This document shows positions 57,732-64,000 of a stretch of 64,000 nt of DNA, piece after piece. How positions within the stretch are numbered: position 1 is the stretch's first letter; each line of letters starts with the position of its first letter. The position numbers and the translations under genes are program-made. Location of the stretch: the NCBI RefSeq assembly GCF_001039355.2, contig NW_019775413.1, positions 1,107,619 through 1,171,618 of the forward strand, read 5' to 3'. This DNA comes from Lingula anatina (lineage: Eukaryota > Brachiopoda > Lingulata > Lingulida > Lingulidae). The notes beneath the pieces were generated by a model. It was given only the letters and a program-made list of their open reading frames with translations. It was not told the DNA's origin and searched no databases.

Positions 57732-60054
57732 CGATTGCGTGTCGACGGCGTGTTACTACGACTGCAAGCCAATAAAGCTGAGTTGTTGCCATAGCAACCA
57801 GTAACACCCGACCCCTCTCAGCTCATATTTACTTCGTCGTGATCAGCCGTTGTAACAGTCACAGACAACGAAACATAATGGAAGGCAAACTTTTATTGCC
57901 ACGGAAAATATACAAATAAGACAATAAGGAAAACGTTTGTGATTTAAGTAATCGCAACAAGAAAAATCGAGCAAAGCGAAAAAAGGTTAGCGGGGCTGAC
58001 CGTCACCTGAGAGTGCCGCATTTATACATGTACAACTTCAATATGGTAAGTTACGAGTGTTTTTTCATATTCAAGTATTTTATCTATAGGAATAATTTTT
58101 CATATCTCATCATGTGCATTTCATCGGGTATTTATAAATGGCTTGCTAAAGAGGGAAGAACATTTTCTTGCGATCATCATAAAGTTTTTGCTCTACCATT
58201 GCTCATCTCTGTGCTCATTAAAAGTATTCCACAACAGGGATATGAAAACAATGAAAGATGCTGGAGATATTTCCGCTTTAAACCTAAAAACACGTGATTG
58301 AAATGGGTACTTTAAGTTATTTGTAAAGCACCAAATCTAATCGGAAAATTCTGGATGAACAATACCTGCACATTATATGCTTAGGTAAACCTATTACCGA
58401 CCGTTGTAAGAGCTTTATAAAAAAATTGAGTTTTTTTCGCCGGTCGACATCACTCTCTGGCACCATGTCCCTTTTAATAATTCAACATCAAATAATCCCC
58501 ATGTGTACTTGGTAATTGTAAATTATTTCCTAATGAGAAAGCCCGCAGTGAAAACATTACCCTAGAAATTATTGGTCGCGTGACAGTTATCATGCACGGT
58601 CAGAAACAAACCTTGGAGAACCGGTGAGAAAGACGTAACCAACGTTTAACGCTACCCTCTGATATAAGGGCCTCTAAAATAGTATACAAGATTAAAGCAT
58701 ATGTTTCTGTGGGCGTACACCCAATCAGCTCGTCTGCTGTTATGTAACTATCCTGCCTAGCCTTTACCAAGAAAATTGATGTACCGCTAGATATTAACAG
58801 ATGTATTTCTCTAAGTCAAGAAACGATTCTCTCTCGCGCTGGAAAATAATGCAAATAATTTAACTGCGGTCCTGGAAGAAGGTACCGAAAGTAGAATGTT
58901 GAATTCCCATGGTCTCCGGAAATTTACGGTGTTAAGTAATCGCAAAGTGCAAAGTATAAAGCCGGTTTGAAAAGTGCCCCTTACACGGTTGCCGCTGGCA
59001 GAGGAGGATGATTGATTTTTCACAAGATATTCACAGATATTTCTTTAGATAAATAGACAGTCATTTCATTCTCTGCCAAAATTTAAGATCTCCCTATAAT
59101 ATCTGCCACCCTGGTAGATGGTAGATGTGCGCTACTCAGCACCTAGGGGTGGTATCGCCCCTTTGTTAAATAAAAAAAGGAATGTCTGGAGAGGAACGCG
59201 CGTTCCTGTTGATCACGTCAAATCCCACAGGGTCCGATACAATTAATTTGTAATAGACTACTGGTGGACCCAGCTTTCAGAGCGTAGTTAAAACCAGTGT
59301 CTGTCATCACACTGTCTGAGTCTTCGTCATAAAGGTCCAAACATATTTGCAGCAGAGAGGGCTCTTGTTAACTAATGAAATAAGTGCCCAGCAACAGGCA
59401 AATTCTACCGACAGCGTTTTTTTTAATCTAAAACTGAAATACACTTGAATAAAATCTACTGTTTACCATCAAAGCAATTAGCATATGTATCTGCAAGTAG
59501 ATGTAAAAGATGTACAACCTACTAAATGTGATGATGACACAAAATCTGAGAGATATATGCAGATGGAATATTGGCAGTGGGTCAATACAAGATCTTTGGT
59601 CAAAGGGATGATGGTTGATGGAGAACTTTTTCTGAGGCTATACTTGTACTTGAACTTTTGGCATTAGTGTCAGTAACTGAGATAATGTGATTTCATCCCG
59701 TTTAATCTCTTACTCATACAGATCACTTCGACATAAGTGTTGTATTGTGCGACACGTTTTATGTTTTTTTTCCAAATATAGGCCTATTTTTATCTCTGAT
59801 ACTCAAAGTAACACATGAGGGAGCCACGCGAAATACACCATTTGAGAATCTCCATCAAAGTATTTCTCAGTCTTTAGGAAGACAAAAGTACACCATGGGA
59901 ATAAGGCATTTGAAACAACTTAACGCTCTACAGCTTGAAAAAGAAAGAGAAAAATTCGTTTGACGAACATTTCAATTATCCCTGTTGAGTTCATTTTTTG
60001 TGAATTTCTTATTGAAGCATGTGGTCATAACAAAAAAAAAAAAAAAAAAAAAAA
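57732..60054 (+). repeat. Duplicated block P, copy 2
   Basis: Copy of 55,572-57,725 with an extra ~180 bases at about 59,285-59,465, and without the palindrome. It ends in an A run and continues into the DNA next to gene C. Carries the second X-box at 57,785-57,798. Confidence 0.88.
57785..57798. promoter_or_regulatory. X-box (RFX-type) motif, copy 2
   Basis: Same GTTGCCATAGCAAC in the identical first part of the second copy. Confidence 0.5.
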
Positions 60055-60160
60055 TGGAACCCAATGGAATGATCTTTCAAGTGCCAATATGTTTAAACCC
60101 GTTTTATACACTGTATATTTCAGATACGGCTGGTCCGGTGGCTATCTATTTGTATTTTAG

Positions 60161-62179
60161 TCTTCCATATCCCTGGCAACTATACTAGCACCAGTGCCGT
60201 AATCGAAAGCACATCAGTATCACCACTGGTGTCTTCGTCCGCTAGTGATGTCGGTTTTACATTTTCTTCTTCGGATTCTTCCGGTCCATACTCTTCAACA
60301 GACACTAATAGTGCCCCTTCTGGGTCTGATGTATCTTCGCCTACTTCAATGTCGTCGTTGACATCGGACAGTCAGCCATCAATTTCAGCGGCTTCGATGA
60401 GTACTCAAAACGTGATGGCGTCTGGAACGGCATCTACCGACCAGTTTATGCCAACAAGCATGTCATCAGAAAGTCAGTCTTCAGTGATGGGAGGTTCCAT
60501 GAGCTCTCAAAGTATGCCATTAATCAGTAGTCAATCACCTTCTTTCTCCTCGTATGGCTCACTGTCATCAGACCAGCTTTCTTTAGTTGGTCAATCTTCT
60601 ATGACGACGGACCCGCTGAGCTCGCAGAGTGTAATGGTATCTTTTGGAAGTGCATCGGTGAGCTCGATGTTGCAGAGCATGTCGTCAGAACAGTCTATGA
60701 TGCCATCTATGACAGGAGTCTCAATGAACTCTCAAGTAATGATGCAAAATAGTGAGTCAACATCTTATTTTTCTTCGCCTGCTTCAATACAGATGTCAGG
60801 AGGCCAGTTTTCGTCAGAAAGCCCGTCTTCTATGATAGGAGTTTTGATGAGCACTCAGAATATGGTGTCATCTTCTGGAAACGCTGGTACATATTCAAGC
60901 CAGGTGATGCCAACCATGTCGTTGGGTCAGCCCTCAACAGATAGCCAGCCTATGGTGTCTTCTACGATGGGGGCAGTAGTGAGCTCTCTCAATACGATAC
61001 CATCATCTGGAATCGCATCTGAAAGCCCAACGATGCAAGCCATGTTTTCAGGGCAACTTTCTTCACATGACCAGTCTATGATGTCTACTGTGAGCTCTCC
61101 AAATATTTTACCATCATCTGCAATCGCATCTGAAAGTCCCTCGATGCAAACCATGTTATCAGGGCTCTCTTCACATGACCAGTCTATGACGTCTCCGATG
61201 AGCTCTCCAAATATAGTACCAACATCTGGAAGTGAGTCTGCAAGCCCTATGATGCAAACCATGTCATCTGCACAACTTTCTTCAGATGGTCAGTCTATTG
61301 TGTCCATGGCGGGAGCTTCAGTAAGTTCTGTCAATATGATACCATTAACCGGAAGCGCGTCTTCATACCAGATGATTCAAAGCATGTCATCGTATCAATT
61401 TTCGTCAGATAGCTCATCTGTGATGTCTTCTATGATGGGAGCGTCAATGAGCACCGTAAATATGGCACCACATTCTGGAAGCGCATCTACAAGCCATATG
61501 ATTCAAAGCATGTCATCGAATCAATATTCACCAGACAGCCAGTCTGTGACGTCCTCTATGATGGGTGCGTCACTGAGTTCTGTAAATACGATACCACCTT
61601 CTGGAAGCGCATCTACCAGTACAAGTCCCATGGTGCAGAGCATGTCCTCAAATCAAATTTCGTCAGCTAGCCAACCAGTGGCGTCCGTTTTAATGCAAAC
61701 TTCAATGGGCTCTTCAAGTCTGATGCAAAGCAGCGGGTCAGCATCTGCTATGCCATCAAGTGTGGTAATGCCAATGTCATCAGACCAGCTTAGTAAGTCT
61801 TCTATCATGGGAACTTCAGCGAGCTCTGGAATTATGCTGGCTTCCTCTGGAAGCGTATCTGCTAGTACTCAGAACATAGTGACGGGCCCAAGTAGCTCTC
61901 AGAGCATGGTGGCATCTACAAGCCAAATGCTGCAAAGCAGTGGTCCAGCATCGTTCGGGGCATCAGTATCAACAAGTCAATCTCCACAACAATCTTTGAC
62001 GGCATCTTCATCGGACATGACAACCTCTGGAGCAGTATTTAGTGCAACCCAGTCCTTGGGGACAACACAAGCAGTTTCTTCAGGTGCGGTGGCTAGCAGT
62101 GCAGGTGCTGCGACAAGTTCCAGTCCAGTGTCGATTTCGGCAAGCTCATCGATTCAAGTGGAAGTCACCACATCCGCAC
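60161..62179 (+). CDS. Gene C Ser/Met/Gln-rich mucin exon
   Basis: About 673 codons without a stop. Serine is by far the commonest residue, with much Met, Gln, Thr and Ala, almost no charged residues and no cysteine. From about 60,960 it forms imperfect ~40-45-residue repeats with motifs such as QSMSSNQ, SSMMGAS and SGSAST. Donor C|GTAAGT in phase 1. The frame opens [19 protein letters not shown]. The antisense open frame at 60,927-61,262 is a shadow of the repeat. Confidence 0.85.
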
Positions 62180-63290
62180 GTAAGTGATAACTTATAAAGC
62201 ATTTATGCATTCTTCGCTTTTATCATCTTATTTTCTGTTCTATTCATGATCAATTCCATGCGTACCGGTATTAGTCCTTTCTTTCTTTTTTTTTCTGAAG
62301 ACGTGAAACTATCTGGTTTATGGGTCCTATATTTTTCAAGAAAACGTTGTAAATCTGAGGGGTATCATTTTTTTTTTACTTCAGCTATAGACTACTGCGC
62401 TGCGTCGCCTTGTGAAAATAACGGCACATGCACAGACACAGGTTCCGACTTCATGTGCAATTGCACGGGCACGTTCTACGGCAAGAACTGCTCGCTGAAT
62501 ATAGAAGGTATTTATAATTTACTGTCTTTACTCATTCCACCGTTTGAGTATGGATTTAAGGCCATTGTGATGTAACATTTTTACTTCCACTGTGTACTTT
62601 GTATATGGAATAAGTATGAAATATCAGCATGAAGGTTTTTATCATACTCGTGCCGTGAGATGGTTTCCAAGATGAATGACGGACATATACACATGAAGTT
62701 TAATTGCGTCCTTGCGTTTTATTAAAGGACTGGATGAATGCGCCAACAGCCCCTGCCAGAACGGAGCCAGCTGTATAGACGGTAACTTGGACTACACCTG
62801 CGACTGCCTCCCTGGGTATGCTGGGAAGAACTGCACTACAAGTAAATGAAATTATTATTATTATTATTAGTTTGGTTTGCTTGTTGACTAATTTTCCAGT
62901 GTCAGTTCATACAGCCAAAATGTAGCCTAGGTGTTAGCTATCAAAATGAAGAATGCCAAAATTTTTTTGAACGAAATGCCATCAATATAAAATTTCTCGT
63001 AGCGAATAATTTGGACAACTGTTCGTTGTTCACGGAAAAAAAAAACATGATAATGAAATGAAAGACATGAAGATCCTTTGGCTTAAGGGCTATACAGCAT
63101 ACCTTTTGATTACATACCAAGGCTATTTTTTCAAATTAAGCAATTTATTTAATTTTTTTCTTTATCTTCGTTACAGATATTGATGATTGTCTTTCCAATC
63201 CCTGTCGTCAAGGTGGAACGTGCATTGATGGTGTAAATGCCTTCACTTGTACATGCCCAGCGGGTTATACAGGCAGTACCTGCCAAACAG
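60161..63290 (+). CDS. Gene C: Ser-rich mucin-EGF protein (partial)
   Basis: Four consecutive exons joined in phase 1: a 2,019-base Ser-rich exon, then three EGF exons. The mucin part is a long low-complexity region that should be heavily O-glycosylated; the EGF modules are of the C-x-N-x-P-C type seen in Notch, fibropellins and many surface or matrix proteins. No signal peptide or transmembrane segment is in view, so the start lies upstream and the end is beyond the window or past 63,291. The acceptor at 60,151-60,160 (TGTATTTTAG) was chosen because it gives phase 1; an alternative at 60,123 would give phase 0. The long open frame contains no ATG near its start, which supports an internal exon. 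Confidence 0.8.
62385..62507 (+). CDS. Gene C EGF exon 1
   Basis: [40 protein letters not shown]: six cysteines in EGF spacing. The calcium-binding D-x-D-E start is only partly kept (IDYC). 123 bases, phase 1-1; donor GTATTT. Confidence 0.9.
62728..62841 (+). CDS. Gene C EGF exon 2
   Basis: [37 protein letters not shown]: calcium-binding-type EGF (L-D-E-C start, D/N-x4-Y/F before the fourth Cys). 114 bases, phase 1-1. Confidence 0.92.
63177..63290 (+). CDS. Gene C EGF exon 3
   Basis: [37 protein letters not shown]: calcium-binding-type EGF. 114 bases; donor G|GTAGGA in phase 1, so at least one more exon is expected to the right. Confidence 0.92.
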
Positions 63291-64000
63291 GTAGGAAGAA
63301 AATTTGGGATATAAAAAACACGAAAATTGCTTGAACCTGAAATACATGTAGGTACTGCATGGGCACATAAGGCCTACATGCATAGACATGTATGTGTTGC
63401 ATAGCAGTGATAGCACACTGGGAATTCCATCAGTTCTTTGGATTTGCTATGCTTCTATATTAAACGGCACAGGGTGCTGATAGTAGAGAGTTGAAGTCCC
63501 AGTGTCCCCTCAAACTCAGGGTGGCACTGTGCAAAATTTAAGGCTATTTGAAAAATGCATATCAGCTGGTAGGACTTACTGTACAAGTAAGTGTTGAAAT
63601 GACATTAAATACAGGTAGATCTATATTGGTGAAATGAGTTAGGTGTGTAGCAAATTCCATATGTTCTAGTTTTCCATTCTAAACGCGGGAGATCGCAATA
63701 ATTCAACTTGACTCGGAGTTGAGTCCAACACAAGTGAACATTCCGGTGGCATGCCTAGCGTGACGTCTTTAGAAGTGTCATGTATTGCGCGCGCATCAGT
63801 ATCAGCAGCACATATCGTATCTGAATAGCAGACTGGGTCCGAATGCAGCAACCGTGTCCCTTGAGAGACAAAACATTGCAGAGGTTTGATTTAACGTAAG
63901 AAGTTTTTGTTAAATTCAAGGTTTTAGCCTGTAATGATCCAATTTAAATTTTTTTGCCGTAGGGCAGTGTTGCTGTTGGGCAACCCGGTGTCACGTGTAC
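63291..64000 (+). other. Gene C downstream intron, partial
   Basis: No further EGF-like exon visible. About 63,485-63,560 (CTCAGGGTGGCACTGTGCAA and flanks) resembles 56,780-56,850 and 58,910-58,975 in block P, pointing to a diverged dispersed repeat. Confidence 0.5.

Noticed and set aside
60229-60231. Apparent start of the Ser-rich frame
   Set aside because: The codon is GTG, not ATG, and the frame is open upstream to an acceptor at 60,160; it is an internal exon.
60927-61262. Antisense open frame of 111 codons
   Set aside because: Mirror of the Ser-rich repeats of gene C on the other strand; low-complexity shadow.

Overview
The window is nuclear DNA from an intron-rich, AT-rich animal genome, most likely a marine invertebrate. 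A lophotrochozoan such as a mollusc or brachiopod is my guess from the gene content; the sequence does not prove it. Genes are split into many short, symmetrical phase-1 exons with GT-AG introns, and all recognisable coding sequence encodes secreted or cell-surface modules: EGF, von Willebrand factor D (VWD), C8, trypsin-inhibitor-like (TIL), thrombospondin type 1 (TSR), chitin-binding peritrophin-A (CBM14), laminin-G-like (LamG) and a serine-rich mucin. There are no bacterial-type operons, CRISPR arrays or rRNA genes.

Layout. (1) 460-5356, minus strand: the 5' end of a secreted EGF-VWD-C8-TIL protein (gene A), with a TATA box and a non-coding first exon; it runs off the left edge. (2) About 5.4-34.1 kb: a long gene-poor region rich in repeats. 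It holds an inverted 1.4 kb repeat family (10.9-12.3 kb against 13.7-15.2 kb), a direct ~4.2-4.4 kb duplication (13,422-17,566 and 18,911-23,359) that ends at single-N assembly joins, short elements with terminal inverted repeats, a tRNA-like Pol III box A/B segment, and a Tc1/mariner-like fragment. (3) 34,274-53,901, plus strand: gene B, reconstructed here as 28 coding exons (29 with a candidate linker exon). It encodes a signal peptide, 20 TSRs, 3 CBM14 domains and a C-terminal LamG domain, about 1,563 residues, and all exon phases fit together. (4) 55,572-60,054: a 2.2-2.3 kb duplicated block joined by a single N and probably an unmerged haplotype; it carries a perfect RFX-type X-box and two short conserved ORF segments. 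(5) 60,161-63,290, plus strand: gene C, a large Ser/Met/Gln-rich mucin exon followed by three EGF exons; both ends lie outside what can be seen.

The three genes look like extracellular-matrix genes. Gene B is the most interesting: its C-terminal half (CBM14 repeats then LamG) recalls the Pif/BMSP shell-matrix proteins of molluscs, but the von Willebrand A domains that precede it there are replaced by a 20-module TSR array, part of which (TSR10-17) has expanded recently by tandem duplication of exon plus intron.

Caution on the assembly: three single-N joins (17,567; 23,360; 57,726) sit exactly at the ends of near-identical sequence, so the duplicated blocks may be alternative alleles placed in series and not real copies.
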